From: Neurospora tetraspora
Lineage: Eukaryota; Ascomycota; Sordariomycetes; Sordariales; Sordariaceae
Reading direction: 5' to 3'
Assembly (NCBI RefSeq): GCF_033439725.1
Contig: NW_026944383.1
Coordinates: 3,286,001-3,350,000, forward strand
DNA length: 64,000 nt
Shown one piece after another: positions 35,098-46,772 of this stretch (positions within the stretch are counted from its first letter, which is position 1; each line of letters begins with the position of its first letter). Position numbers and translations under genes: made by a program. The notes beneath the pieces are model-generated. The model ran no database searches, was not told the origin of the DNA, and saw nothing but the letters and a program-made list of their open reading frames with translations.

Positions 35098-36667
35098 ATG
35101 GAGGCCACTATGGAAGAGTTTAACCAGGATATTGTCCAGTAAGGCCTACCGACCCTTCTCTGTTATTCCTCTTCATGTAGCAAGTGCTACACGTCCTCCC
35201 AACTTTTCTTTCCTTTCTAGTTCTCTACGTCCTGGCCCAGAGAGACTGCAATCTCAATCTGGATAATTCACCGCCTCTGCTTCATATATAGATCATACAT
35301 CACACTGGGACGCAATGCATTTAACTGACTTGTTCCCGTCTTGAGAAAGTCCGCTCAAGCTCTTTGACATTGCGAAGAGTGAAAAGAGATTTCTTTACAC
35401 TTTGGCGCCCATGGTGAGGTATGGCAAGGCAAGTAGCCTCCTCCTCCTCCTCCCTCAACACCTTGTTTGAGAGTTCTCATCACCGTTATCACAATCTTAA
35501 GACTAACAAGCTGGACAGCTTGCCTTCCGTCAAACAGTACATGACTATGGCACAGATCTTTGCTGGACGCCCATGATTCTGGCCAAGGAGTTCAACAGGA
35601 ACCGATTTGCCAGAGATAGCGATCTCACCATTTCCACGAACGGCCCACAGCCTCCAACAGTGGTACAATTTGGTGCCAATGTTCCCCAAGAGTTAGCCCG
35701 GGCGTCTACCCTCGTGGCCCCTTATGCCGGCGGCGTGGACCTGAACTGCGGATGCCCTCAGTCATGGGCGTGCGCCGAGACTCTTGGTGCCGCGCTGATG
35801 GAAAAGCGAGAACTGGTGCGGGACATGGTGATTGAGACTCGGGAGTATCTGAGACGAGATGGATGGGGTGTTGGGAAGGAGAAGGATATCGATAACCCCA
35901 AAGGAAGGAGTGTCAGCGTCAAGATCCGTGTTCATAAAGACCTGAGGTGAGTGGCACTACAGTACCCTGCAAGAAAATGGTGTCTCGGGATGAGGTCTCG
36001 GGGATAGAAATAACTAACCACATACTACAGAAAAACATTGGACTTCATCACCACCGTCCTCGGCCCCTCCCAAGACCGCCACATCGACTGGCTAACCATC
36101 CACCCTCGCACCCGCCAAACCCCCTCCAGCACACCCATCAACGTCGAAGCGCTCGAGATCCTCACCACCACCTTCGGCGACAAGGTCCCCATTCTCCTCT
36201 CAGGCGACGTCTTCACCCTCAACTCTCTCCCCTTCACCTCACCCCTTTTAGACCCAGCCAACACTCCCACCTTCACCAGCAAGTCCATCACCACCGACAA
36301 TATCGAGAAAAAGAAACAACAACAAACCCCACTCCTCAACATCCCCAAACTCTCCGGCCTAATGTCCGCCCGCGCCATCCTCGCCAACCCGGCCCTCTAC
36401 GCCGGCTACGACGCCTGCCCGTGGGAGGCCGTCGAGACGTTCATGAGCCACCTGGCGCGGGCGCCGCTGCCGTTCAAGCTTGTGCAGCACCATCTCAGCG
36501 AGATGTGCGCGCCGGGCATGGGGCCGAACAAGAACGCGCTGCTGAGCAAGGCGGAGCGGAACGCCATGTTGAGTTGCACGAACATGGTTGACTTGGTGGA
36601 CTTTTTGGATGAGAAGGCGAGGGAGAAGGGGTATGGAGATGAGTTTGGGTTGAGGAGAGTGGTGTGA
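35098..36667 (+). CDS. dus4: tRNA-dihydrouridine synthase, Dus4 type
   Basis: Flavoenzyme of 394 residues that reduces uridines in the tRNA D-loop; the Dus4 group acts at positions 20a and 20b. Exons are 35098-35138, 35350-35428, 35519-35946 and 36031-36667. The second intron begins with GC (donor GCAAGT) and is the only choice that rebuilds the Dus block APMVRYGKLAFRQ. The catalytic loop is DLNCGCPQ, with its active-site Cys, and IHPRTR lies in the barrel as expected. Residues near 255-280 form a Lys/Gln/Thr-rich insert. Assignment to Dus4 rather than Dus1-3 rests on length and the APMVRY start. It is convergent with the cyclin gene. Confidence 0.9.
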
Positions 36668-37179
36668 GTTGCGCCTGACAAGTTGTCTTTTGACGGGGTT
36701 GGTTATGTAGGGAAGATGTCAATTCCTGGGTAGAATAAAGGTATGGAAAGGTATTGAGCCATGGTCGAGGTGTGAAATCCAGTTGATCTATAGCTTCGAT
36801 TTTTCGCTGCCAGGTCGAGACATAGCCTCAAGCTGCTTGTAATCTCCACTAAAGGTGATAAAACCTTACATCTCTTTCTTGTGTATTTTACAGGATATCA
36901 TACAAATTAAACACCGTCCTGATATGTCGCCGCACTGCCTGATCAAGAGACCCCCGTTACACCCACGAGTCTGGGGAAGTGTGATCGAAGAATACCCAGT
37001 GCATTTTCCATGCTCGCCAGCCAATTCATTCCATGTAAATTCAAGAGCGCCCCCTTTAGACCCCCACCGCTGACGCCTGAAACCGCCGACTACCATATAA
37101 GCCAAAGTAACAAACCCGAGTTCGGAGAAACAACTGCAAGATCCGGCGGAGGTGGGCAGAAAAATCACGACCTGCAACG
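36668..37179. other. Convergent 3' region between dus4 and the cyclin gene
   Basis: About 510 bp with two 3' ends. I see no gene or repeat. Confidence 0.6.
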
Positions 37180-38951
37180 CTAATTCCCGTTGATTTCCCC
37201 TTCATCCTCATCGCTCGCCACGGTCCGAGCCCGCTTCCTTTCCGGTTCGCCTTCCGCTGCCGGATCGGACACGGAGCTCTTACGCTTCGTGTCGGAGGGC
37301 GACTGTAGTCCTCTGTGGTCCGGTTCTCCTTCGTGTATCGCCAAATTATTGGCGGCTTCTTTTAGCGACGCATCGGAGTCTCCTCTGTCTAATTGCAAAG
37401 ACGACACCGGTGCCTGCTCTGTCTTTGCATCGAGACCAGAAGTAGCGCTGTCCGGTTCGCTCTTGATGACCGAACCTGTCTTAGCCTCTGAAGAGTTCTT
37501 CGTCGTTGAACCGTTCTGAGCATCCGAAGCTGATGTCCCGTCTTCCTGCTTGACATGATGTCGCTGCGACCTCTCCTCATCCTCCTCCAATGTGCCGTTG
37601 CTATTACCGTTAGCGCGATCGCGGTCACTGGAGCTCCTAGGGCTCTGTGTACCGCGATCTGTGTCCATCGGAGTACCGTCGCCCTCTTGCTGGCTGGATG
37701 CCGTTCCGAGTCTACGCCTAGTGCTCTCGAGGTTGAACGTAGGTGACGGAGACATCCTGTTATCTTGTTTCCTCAACGGGTTCTCCTTATAGAACTCGGT
37801 AATGACATCCATAGCCATGCAGACCTTGCCCTCATCCCCCTTAAGGTATTTCCACCACGCCTCCCCATCGACGTCGTCCACTTTCTCCTTAAGGATGGAA
37901 GCGGCGAAAAAAATGGCGCTGATGGCGATGTCGCGCGCGTTAAGTAGCAAGGGCAAGACTGTGAGGCACACGTCGTTGCAATAAGTCCATGCGGCGTTAC
38001 GGAAGGCCTTGTTGCGAACCAGGTGCTGCTTTTGCTTGGAGACGTCTTGCTGCTGTTGGCTGTTTTCTTGTTGCTGCAGAGGAATGTCCTGCTCCAGCGT
38101 ATTAAGAAACTCGTATAGTGGGTGGTATGGAATTCCCACCATAAGATCAAATGTCAACTGCTCCAGCATCACCTCCTCGTAGTTGAGAATACTGTCGCGC
38201 CACCGCCAATATTCTTTACTTTGTTCGTCGATGATTAGCTTCGTATTCTTCTGGGCGACTTTGGCGACCGCGATGATCAAATCTTTTGTTTTACGGCAGT
38301 TCTCTTCTGTCTTGTTCGCGAGAAAGAGCGCTGTGGCAGCGATGTTCTGCATATTCAAGATGGGTTAGTCCACGTCGCGCATCCTCAAAATTCAATAACT
38401 AAATCCGGGCTCCTAGAGGTGACCGCCAACACAGGCGCCAGAGGATAGGTAGGGGACGTGAAGAGACATACGTAATGATGGATACCACCCTTCTCTTCCA
38501 CCATGCTCCTTCGCATGTAAAAGCGGTGGAAAAACACGCCTGCAACCCACAACGTGATTTGCGGAAGGTCAAGCATGATGCCAGCCTGGAAAATAAAGTT
38601 GACACCTTTGGCCCTTCTTAGTCGTTCCTCCGACACAGAGAGTCCGTCTATGATGCTGGGTGTGCTCGCTACTTCGTCGGGCGTGAAGTACCACTGATCG
38701 GGACGCGCGACCGGCAGTTTTTGGGGGCTCGACGGCGGAGGTGCTGTTGCCGGTGACGCTACGCTCTTGGTCGAGTGTGCCCGAGGAGGTGACGTCCGGG
38801 TCGAGTGTGAAGGTGGCGATGGCACGGCAGGGGGCACATCGCGTCTTCTCGCCGGCGACTTGGATAAACGATTGTCAACCGGCGGCGGAGGCTTTGCAGG
38901 GAGCCCGAGCGATGGCGGCTGGTAGCCCTCCCGCGGAGGACGATATGACAT
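37180..38951 (-). CDS. Transcriptional cyclin, cyclin K/T type (Pch1/PchA-like)
   Basis: Protein of 548 residues, likely partner of a CDK9/BUR1- or CTDK-type kinase that phosphorylates RNA polymerase II. Minus-strand exons are 38951-38472 and 38346-37180, joined by a 125-nt intron with a GTATGT donor and a CTAAC branch. Residues 1-85 are Pro/Ser-rich. The cyclin box covers about 88-330: WYFTPDEVASTPS, GVNFIFQAG, FFHRFYMRRS, IAATALFLANKTEEN, and a second fold with AISAIFFAASILKEK. A Gln-rich insert lies between the folds. The C-terminus from about 375 is disordered, with Ser and acidic runs and a KRKSS/ERKRAR nuclear-signal-like end. The sequence looks closest to S. pombe Pch1 and Aspergillus PchA. 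An in-frame ATG at 39185 would add 78 residues; I prefer MSYRPPREGY. Confidence 0.87.
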
Positions 38952-39617
38952 GATGCAATGCGGTGGTCGACGTTCTGGCTGGTTCCCAAATAAGCGAATC
39001 CTCCCCGTGTCGCCCTTCAGATAGCTCTGGCCGAGTTGATGCGCATGGGAACTTGAGCTGCCCGGATGCTGTGGGTTGAGGGTATGGTGACTGGTGTCTC
39101 TCGCGCGAGTACCGGTTGGGGATAAAACAATTGAGAGTCCAGAAATGAGACAAACGAAGAAGTCAAAAGTTCGAAACCAACCCAACTCTCAAAGTTCCTT
39201 GTGATGGCGTCGGCTGCCATTGTTTTATCGCCCTTTATCAGAAAGCCAAGCTTCGCACGATGGACCGTGCGTCACCATCTCCAAGGGTGTCCCGCCCAGC
39301 CCTGCCCGCGTCACTGCAGAACAAAAGAAGGGAAGGAGGATCTCAGAAGGCCCACTTTCGCGGTCAGGTGACCCCCCTATTCTTAACACGTCAGTGAGAT
39401 GCAACCACGAAGCAGCTGAGGTTCATGTGTTAAACCCAATTTTAAAGGGGTATCCATTTGCGGTTGCTCATATACAGGATCTAGATAGCTTCTATGCAAT
39501 CTATGTGCCGGTACTCTCTCTCGTTGAGCGGTAAGCCAAGACCTGTTGCGGAACGTCCTCCTTGGTGTGGCGACTCTAGAGGCAATGACAGGACTTGGCT
39601 ATATCTTTGCCGTCCGC
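38952..39617. other. Spacer between prp4 and the cyclin gene
   Basis: About 670 bp with the cyclin leader and promoter and the 3' end of prp4. The minus-strand frame continues upstream of the chosen cyclin start to 39185. No other gene is seen. Confidence 0.6.
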
Positions 39618-41343
39618 TCAGGATTCATACAAGCCCTTTGAGTCGTTTCTTCCCCAAAGCTTGACCGTCCTATCATGACCACCGCTTACAATCCATTTTC
39701 CGTCCCGGCTGACGTCCACACTCGCAACAGGCCCCGTGTGGCCGCTGAGAGACTGAACCAAGGCCCAGTCGTCAGCGGAAAAGATGTTCACTTTGTGGTC
39801 AAAGCCTGCCGACACCATAAAAGTGCCAGACTTCTTGGGAATTTGCATCCCCTTTTCATCTTCTCCAGGAGGAACTCCCTCCAACGGGTCATCCAACCCC
39901 TTGAACCACCGCACGTCGGCCACTGCACTTGTGTGTGCACCGATGCCTCCTATCCTTTCCACTTTTCTAACGTCCCAGCACTTGATCCAGCCATCAGCAG
40001 ACGCTGTGAGCACCCTGTAACCATCCGAGCCCCAATCCAAGCCATAAATAGGCTTGATATGGCCGTCCTGATGTCCATCCAGAATCATGGCAGTCCGTCC
40101 TGTCCGCAGATCCCAGATTCTTCCAATACTATCCAACCCCGCGCTCGCGAGTAGCGATCCATCAGTGTTATAACTGACAGCGTAGACACCGCGGGAGTGA
40201 CCTTCCTGGAGAAGGAGCTCGGTGCCGGTCTCAACATCCCACATCCTCCACGAGGTATCTTCTGAAGCAGAAGCCAGATACTTGCCCGAGGGGTGGAACT
40301 CTACACGACATACTCGTTGGGAATGTCCCGAAAGAGTTCTGAGCGGAGTATCTTGGTTCAGAGACCAAAGATGAACCAGACCTTCCGCTCCTCCAGAAGC
40401 GAGGTTGACCGTATCGGGAGAAACATTGCGCTCGGGCAGTGTAGCTCCAGGCATCCAGCATAGACCGCTCACTTTGTTGGTGTGGCCCCTCAAAGTCTTC
40501 TTTTGTTCAAGGGTCGGGATCTCGATGAGTTTGACCTGTCCACCCCAGTTGCCAGTTGCGACCATGTTTCCATCGGGCGAGATCCTCGTCATGCTGATGT
40601 GCCGCTCTCCTGCCGTTTGACTGCCTTGTAACTCGAATCCCTGGAGCTTCTCCTTGATCTCTTTTCGGTGTTTGACATGTGTTCGCAGTGGGATGGTGGA
40701 CTCCTTCTTCTGAAACTCGATGCGCTTCTTGGCTCTCGGGATTGAGTAGTGAGCGATGTCGATGCGGGCCTGGAGCAGCTCCGGGGTTCCAGTGGTGTAG
40801 AATTCTTCCTCTTGGTCACCGGCTTCGTCTTCCTCATTGTCGGCGTCCTGCATCTCCACATCGGCGCTTTCCTGGCCTCCCTTTTCGGCTTGTTGTGTCA
40901 TGAGTTCTCGTAATCTGTCGCGTCTGTCTGCCGGGCCCTCGCCGAAGAGGGTGACAGGCTCGCCCATCTCTCGCAATTTGGCTCGCACCCGGGCATCGTC
41001 GGTAGGAACGGCAATCGAAGCTGCTAATCGTTTTCGTTCGAACTGTGAAAGAAGTACGGATGCCTTCTCTGGGGCAATACCAGCCCCAGCACCGGGAATG
41101 TCATAATCGCGATCGAGGGCTAGCGGGCGAATTAGTCGTGGGTCGGAAGCAATACATGAAGTGTTTTCCAGACTTACGAACGGAGTCGAGATCAATGCCT
41201 CCGCGATCCTGCTTCAGGGGGGTCAGTCCGGGCTCTGTTTGCAAAAGTTGAGCAGGTGCCTTCGATGTTGCGAGAGGGGCGAATAGGGCATGTCTTACCT
41301 CAGGCTCGGCCTCCTCCACGTAGGCTCTACGCGCCGGATGCAT
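39618..41343 (-). CDS. prp4: U4/U6 snRNP protein PRP4 (WD-repeat)
   Basis: Spliceosomal protein of 525 residues that joins PRP3 in the U4/U6 particle. Minus-strand exons: 41343-41299, 41208-41178 and 41119-39618. The first intron is exactly 90 nt with no in-frame stop, so reading through adds 30 residues; its donor GTAAGA, branch CTGAC and CAG acceptor favour splicing. An N-terminal PRP4 motif reads [20 protein letters not shown] linker with [12 protein letters not shown] follows, then WD repeats from about residue 205 to the end, for example [20 protein letters not shown] and the last one ending [11 protein letters not shown]. This is the WD protein PRP4, not the unrelated S. pombe kinase Prp4. 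The name and fold are well supported; the short first exons are less so. Confidence 0.92.
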
Positions 41344-42765
41344 CTTGCTAAACTTTGGCGGTCGCTCGCTCGCTAAAGCTCGTGGACACTTGGACACGAG
41401 TAAATTTGAGTAATTCGGATTCGGCTGGTCGCTGCTAAAGAAACTTTGACGTGCGGGTCCGGTGTTTTGCTTTCTGTCTTGATTTGAAGTTCCAGGTTGG
41501 TAGGTGATGCAATCACAGGGAAGTTTACAACACTGGCGGTGTTGCTGTTGCTGGAGCTCCACTAAAATTTCCGGCACATTTTAACCCTAACCCTCCATTA
41601 CTTGTCCCACCTAAACATTCTCGTCCCACGGCTTCCAGTACGACCGCAGTCCTAGCACCACCTCACATCAAAAGTGAACCAACGAGTCACCAAGAAGACT
41701 TCACTTCGAACATTCAGAGGTACGTACAGTTCCAGTGTTTTTTATGTGATGGATTTCCTGTTGGTAAAACAAGTGTGGGTACCTACTTTGCACACGGTTT
41801 GTCCAAGGTGACATGGAAGTGCAATCTCAAAATGGTGCGGCCAGTTCCCCCTTCCCAGCCGTCGATCAATGCAGTTAATGACCGCCAATCGAGCCCCAGC
41901 TGTTCGGATTCCCCAGACTTGTCAAAATGAAGATCGCGGTCGGCATTCCCGTCAGCGGCCTTGGTATACACACACTCGGCGAGTACACAGCGGTGTAGTA
42001 TTGGAGGTTCATTTCTGGACAGTGCAAACATGGGGCGATTCCAGGCTGAAAGCTAGAAAAAGCCTGGAAAATGGTGCACTCCCTTTTATGCGCGAGACTC
42101 TCCATGGCCAATCACCGATTTTCAGGTGCTCACGCCAATTCCAGTTTTCCTCCCTTTCCTTCCACCAGACCAGTCCAGCTGGCCTTCCCGCCCTTCCTGT
42201 TGCTCGCCTGCCCGGCCTGCCCAGACCGTGACGCATGTGAACACTTTTTCTCTTCATCGCGGTCGCGGCCCCTGGTTAGTGCATACCCCTAGGGGTAATT
42301 GTACATTGGATAATACCCAAGGTTACAACCCCGGTCCAGGCCGTCCTCTGGCTCCATTTTATTTTAACTTCTGCTTCCCACAACTTTCATTGTCTCCAGA
42401 GTCGACCTCTTCCTTCGCACGCCCCCCCAGCTTAGAACTTTCTCCTCTTTTTTTCTTCTTGACACTCAATCACATCTTATCAAACCTGTTCACCCTCAAT
42501 GCATATCGAGAAGACCGTCGACGACAATTCCACTTCCTTCTTCAAGTACCAGATGCGTGCGATTCCAAGCCACCAAGGACCAAGTTTGACCACCGAACAC
42601 CGCGCCGACGCCCAGCGACGCAGAGGCGAGCCTTGAATACGAAGGCCGACAGAGGTTTTGAGGGATTGATCTTGTCGAGCTGTAACGAGAGTTATCTAGT
42701 TCCCGATTATAATCGATCATACCGACACCATCCCACTACTAGCCCATTAAACGACTACGACAAAG
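41344..42765. promoter_or_regulatory. Divergent promoter between prp4 and the S6K-like kinase
   Basis: The 1.4-kb spacer contains a telomere-like (TAACCC)2 at 41582-41594, about 240 bp before prp4, and a perfect palindrome TACCCCTAGGGGTA at 42284-42297, 469 bp before the kinase ATG. The latter is two head-to-head CCCCT/AGGGG stress elements. Pyrimidine-rich leader sequence is present at about 42380-42500. No gene is supported. Confidence 0.6.
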
Positions 42766-44358
42766 ATGTTCAGATCCGCTCCAGCAACTCCCGCACTCAA
42801 GACGGTGCGTGGCTTCCACAACACCCCGGCTGCATCCGGCGATGAGGACTCCGACTACTGCCTCTCGCCCGACCCCCGTAGGGGATTGACAACCAAGAGC
42901 AGCAGAAGTACGCTCATGGTCGACGATGTTGTCAGTGCCAATTGCAGCCCGGCTTTGAGGCCCGTTCTCTCGCCCGCCATGAGCGGAATCAGCATGCTAC
43001 GGATGCACCAGGATATTCAGGCCCTCAGCCTCGACACTTCACGCGCAAACACTGCTGCCTCTTCACGCGCGAGCTCCATGACGTCGAAGCTTGGCCGTCG
43101 TGTTCTTTCTGGCGGCCTGGTCCGCCAAAATGGATACAAACGCAGCAACAGCAGCGGCACTAGTTCCGGGGACGAGACAGCATCTGTGGCCACCGAGAGC
43201 TACGAAATCAACCTGGAGCACGATTTTGCTGTCGATGGGAACGTTACTACTACAACTGGGTCTACCGAAGCGGTGGAGATTGGCACTGATGGTGGCGTTG
43301 CCCGCTCGCAGAAGATGACCGCGGACGACTTTGAGCCCCTGCGATGCTTGGGCAAGGGAACGTACGGCACTGTCCTGCTGGTGAAGCAACGTACCACTGG
43401 TCGTCTGTTTGCGCAGAAGCAGTTCAAGAAGGCCTCTCTCGTCGTGCACAAGAAGTTGGTTGAGCAGACTAAGACGGAACGCCAGATTTTGGAGAGCGTC
43501 AACCGTCACCCCTTTGTTGTTAAGCTCTTCTACGCCTTTCAAGATCAGGAGAAGTTGTATCTTATTCTTGAATACGGCCAAGGCGGCGAGCTCTTCACCC
43601 ACCTGAATACCGAGAAGATGTTCTCGGAGCCGACGGCGGCCTTTTACATGGCGGAAATGGTTCTTGCCCTGTCCCACCTTCATACCACCCTGGGTGTCGT
43701 CTATCGAGACCTCAAGCCCGAGAACTGTCTCCTCGACTCTGAAGGTCACCTTCTTTTGACTGACTTTGGCCTCTCCAAGGTGGCCGTTGAGTCTGAGGAG
43801 TGCAACTCGATGCTTGGTACCGTAGAGTACATGGCTCCCGAGGTTATCCAAGGCAAGAAATACGGCCGCTCTGTTGATTGGTGGTCTCTTGGTGCACTTG
43901 GCTTCGACCTGATGACGGGCAACCCTCCGTTCCGTGGAGGGAACAACGCCAAGATTCAGGAGAATATTGTCAAGCAGAAACTCATCATGCCCTACTTCCT
44001 GACCGCGGAGGCCAAGGACCTGTTGACGCGGTTGCTGCGCAAGGATCCTGCTAAGCGTCTAGGCTCAAACATGCCCAAGGATCTGGACACCATCAAGAAG
44101 CACCGGTTCTTCCGCAAGATCGACTGGAAGAAGCTTGCGGCTCGTGAAATTGAGCCTCCTATCCAGCCCATGATTACGGATCCAGAGCTCGCTGAGAACT
44201 TTGCGCCCGAATTCACGGACCTGAGCCTCAGTCCAGTTGTTAGCCGCTTCGAGGAGCGATATGCGGCCGCCGCTGCCAAGGATGATCTCTTTGGAGGATT
44301 CAGCTTTGTTGCGTCGAACAGCCTCTTGGATGGCGATGGCTTTGGAATGCGTGTCTAG
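42766..44358 (+). CDS. AGC protein kinase, S6K/Psk1-like
   Basis: Single-exon Ser/Thr kinase of 530 residues. Residues 1 to about 185 are Ser/Thr-rich and disordered. The catalytic domain spans about 189-450: GKGTYGTV, catalytic Lys in LFAQKQF, YRDLKPENCLL, TDFGLSK and an activation segment CNSMLGTVEYMAPE where PDK1 would phosphorylate. The C-terminal AGC extension has a turn motif LSLSPVV and a hydrophobic motif FGGFSF, the typical TORC phosphorylation site. It resembles S. pombe Psk1, a TORC1-dependent S6 kinase, more than Sch9 because it lacks an N-terminal C2 domain. The second AGC kinase of this window (SCH9) lies 8 kb away on the other strand. The precise ortholog is inferred. Confidence 0.9.
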   Translation: MFRSAPATPALKTVRGFHNTPAASGDEDSDYCLSPDPRRGLTTKSSRSTLMVDDVVSANCSPALRPVLSPAMSGISMLRMHQDIQALSLDTSRANTAASSRASSMTSKLGRRVLSGGLVRQNGYKRSNSSGTSSGDETASVATESYEINLEHDFAVDGNVTTTTGSTEAVEIGTDGGVARSQKMTADDFEPLRCLGKGTYGTVLLVKQRTTGRLFAQKQFKKASLVVHKKLVEQTKTERQILESVNRHPFVVKLFYAFQDQEKLYLILEYGQGGELFTHLNTEKMFSEPTAAFYMAEMVLALSHLHTTLGVVYRDLKPENCLLDSEGHLLLTDFGLSKVAVESEECNSMLGTVEYMAPEVIQGKKYGRSVDWWSLGALGFDLMTGNPPFRGGNNAKIQENIVKQKLIMPYFLTAEAKDLLTRLLRKDPAKRLGSNMPKDLDTIKKHRFFRKIDWKKLAAREIEPPIQPMITDPELAENFAPEFTDLSLSPVVSRFEERYAAAAAKDDLFGGFSFVASNSLLDGDGFGMRV

Positions 44359-46772
44359 ACCAAGATGCTGTTCCACTTGGCTTACTGTGTAGAACACAGT
44401 TTTACGGTGCGGTTTGGCTGGTTTTTAGGGGCGAGTATGCGCCGAAAGAGGAGGACACAAAAGATCATGCTCGATCTGTTTTCGACTGGGTTTTAGGAGT
44501 TAAGGACGGTATGGGAAAAGTGCTGTTCAGCTGGTGCGCCATGAACCATGGCAAAGGCACCCGCGCAGGACGGAAAATGATAGTGGTGACGGACCACAGC
44601 GAATACAGTGCTATAAGTTCAGTCGGCCCTCGGTTCGTTTCTTTCATTTCTCGTTTCTTTCGTTTTCAATGGTCGAGTGTTCCATTCAGTTATGGACGAA
44701 GACAAATAGACAGCTCAGGCAATAGACTCACGCGCTTTATGCCATTGGATAAAAGAATGATCGGCAAAGACAGGAATGAACTCGAGAGCTTGTTTTGAAG
44801 ATATTTCGTTTACCATCTTGGCGCAAAATGGTCATGAAGACACATTCCAATGGCAGATGTTTTTGAGATCCAACGATATCTTTTCAATGGACGCGCGGCC
44901 TCTCAATATGTCTGTCAACCGTCAATCGTCAATCGTTAATCCTCCTTCACGATTTACCGGACGCAACAAATCAACCACGCATTTTACTCAGCCACCACCA
45001 ACATCACCACCGGAACTCACGCACATCAGCACCGCAGCTCTTGGCCGATAGCTTACCGTCCAACCGACACGCCTCGAGACGCCTCGAGAAGCCCTGAAGC
45101 CCCAAGGACAAATCGGCCAAGAGCCGGAGACCGAAAAGGCCGCGCGGCTTATCGGGCTTTCTAATGCTTACCTTAGCAGCTCTGCTCTCGGGTCCCCCCC
45201 TTCGAAAGTCCGATACGGCTCCTAAGACCCAACAGAAGGTTTGTAGGACGCACGTAGGACATTTACTTACAGATATGTACCTATCAAAGGAAGAAGGGGA
45301 AACATGGAATATATCAAGCTTTACCCACGCGGCAATTGGAAATGGATGATCGACAGGAATGTCACTCTAGCCTTATTGACCTTTTTGCATATTGAACTGT
45401 CAACTGTCATACATGTGTCTTGTCCCCTGTTTCACTTCTTTCAATGTGGTACTTTACACCACGCTAGGTAGAAGGGTTGCTATGCATTTCAGCCTTGGAA
45501 AGCTAGTTGGTTCTAGACCCCGGTGTCAAAAGCGATACCGTATGTATGTCTAACGCAGAAAGGACTAGGAAAAACGCACCTTCTCAGATCTGGGGAGCTG
45601 GGAAACTTCTGGATCGATACATATACGGTATTATGCATTACAGATACCCGGAAGGGTTCTGTCACGAAGTGGTGAACACTCGCCCGTTTGACAAGATTCC
45701 GAATCAGGAATCAGGTTCAAGACGACACTTTTATCAGTGGTCATTACTCAGTTACTAACGATTCCTGATGGCTGTGTGTGCAACCACGTCAGCTTGATCT
45801 GTATGTGCGGCCCGGTAAGATACGGGTTTCTTTCCGGTGCGGCTGTGCCTGCGCCGTAGTGTAGTCCAGACTCAAGAGACGCCAAAGCCATTGGTCATTG
45901 GTCAGTCAGACTTTAATCTCTCTCTTTGGGAGTTGGTGGGATGAAATCCTGGGGAACACACACAGGTACAAACTCGAGTTTTGAAACAATGGCTTTTGTG
46001 TAGCGAGCATCATTCAGCGTTGGTACTCATTGACACAAACCCTTATTCTGATGATGGGCTCTGTTCTGCTAGAGAACGAGATGTTGCACCTTGAACAACC
46101 AAGGTAAGGTATGCAGAGGGATACAAGGAGAGAGGGACTGTGGAATGACAATCCCATGACAGGACCCAAGTTCCCAAATTCCCAAGTTTTCTCGAGGACG
46201 GACTCCCCCCAAGTGCGATCAACCGAATGCATTCGCGTTCCAGCCATGGCTTGAATGGCTTGAAAAGTTGTTGCAGCTGGCGTTCGTCGGTTCGCAAGCT
46301 CGCAAGTCAGCCATCAGCCATCAGTATGTGCGACGCCCTGCATTCCACCAAGTCTTTTGCAGGTAGACCTCCACCCAAAATATGTGGTGGTGGCCAAGGT
46401 ATGTACATTAGATGTGATGTGAGTCTGGACGAGGGGGACTCGGGTTGGCGTCTGTTGCTGCTGGCTGACAAGCTACATGCGTATCTTTGTGCGGCCTTGT
46501 CTTGTTTGGACCACAGCTCCGCAGCTTCACATGCAAGTATATGGATAGGTGTCTGCCCCCCTCGCGCCCGTCATTGTCTCGAGACTTCAACGAAGTGACA
46601 GTGTCATCATCCAAACTCTCATGTAACAGCCATTTTTACGCAACCCTTCCTGTCGCCCAGGGACTCAACTTATACGCCATCTCCTTAAACCTCCTTAAAT
46701 CTTTTGTAGACTCTGCCTCTACCCTTTCAACTTAAACATACACCTTATCTCCAAACACAATCGACCTCAGCC
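44359..46772. other. Spacer between the S6K-like kinase and the cytochrome b561 gene
   Basis: About 2.4 kb containing the 3' end of the kinase and the promoter of the next + strand gene. Several frames of 60-95 codons occur, none with motifs or ordered splice signals. I see nothing that supports a gene. Confidence 0.55.

Noticed and set aside
35947-36591. 214-codon frame starting in the third dus4 intron
   Set aside because: His/Pro/Arg-rich out-of-phase reading of dus4 exon 4, which itself encodes conserved Dus sequence.
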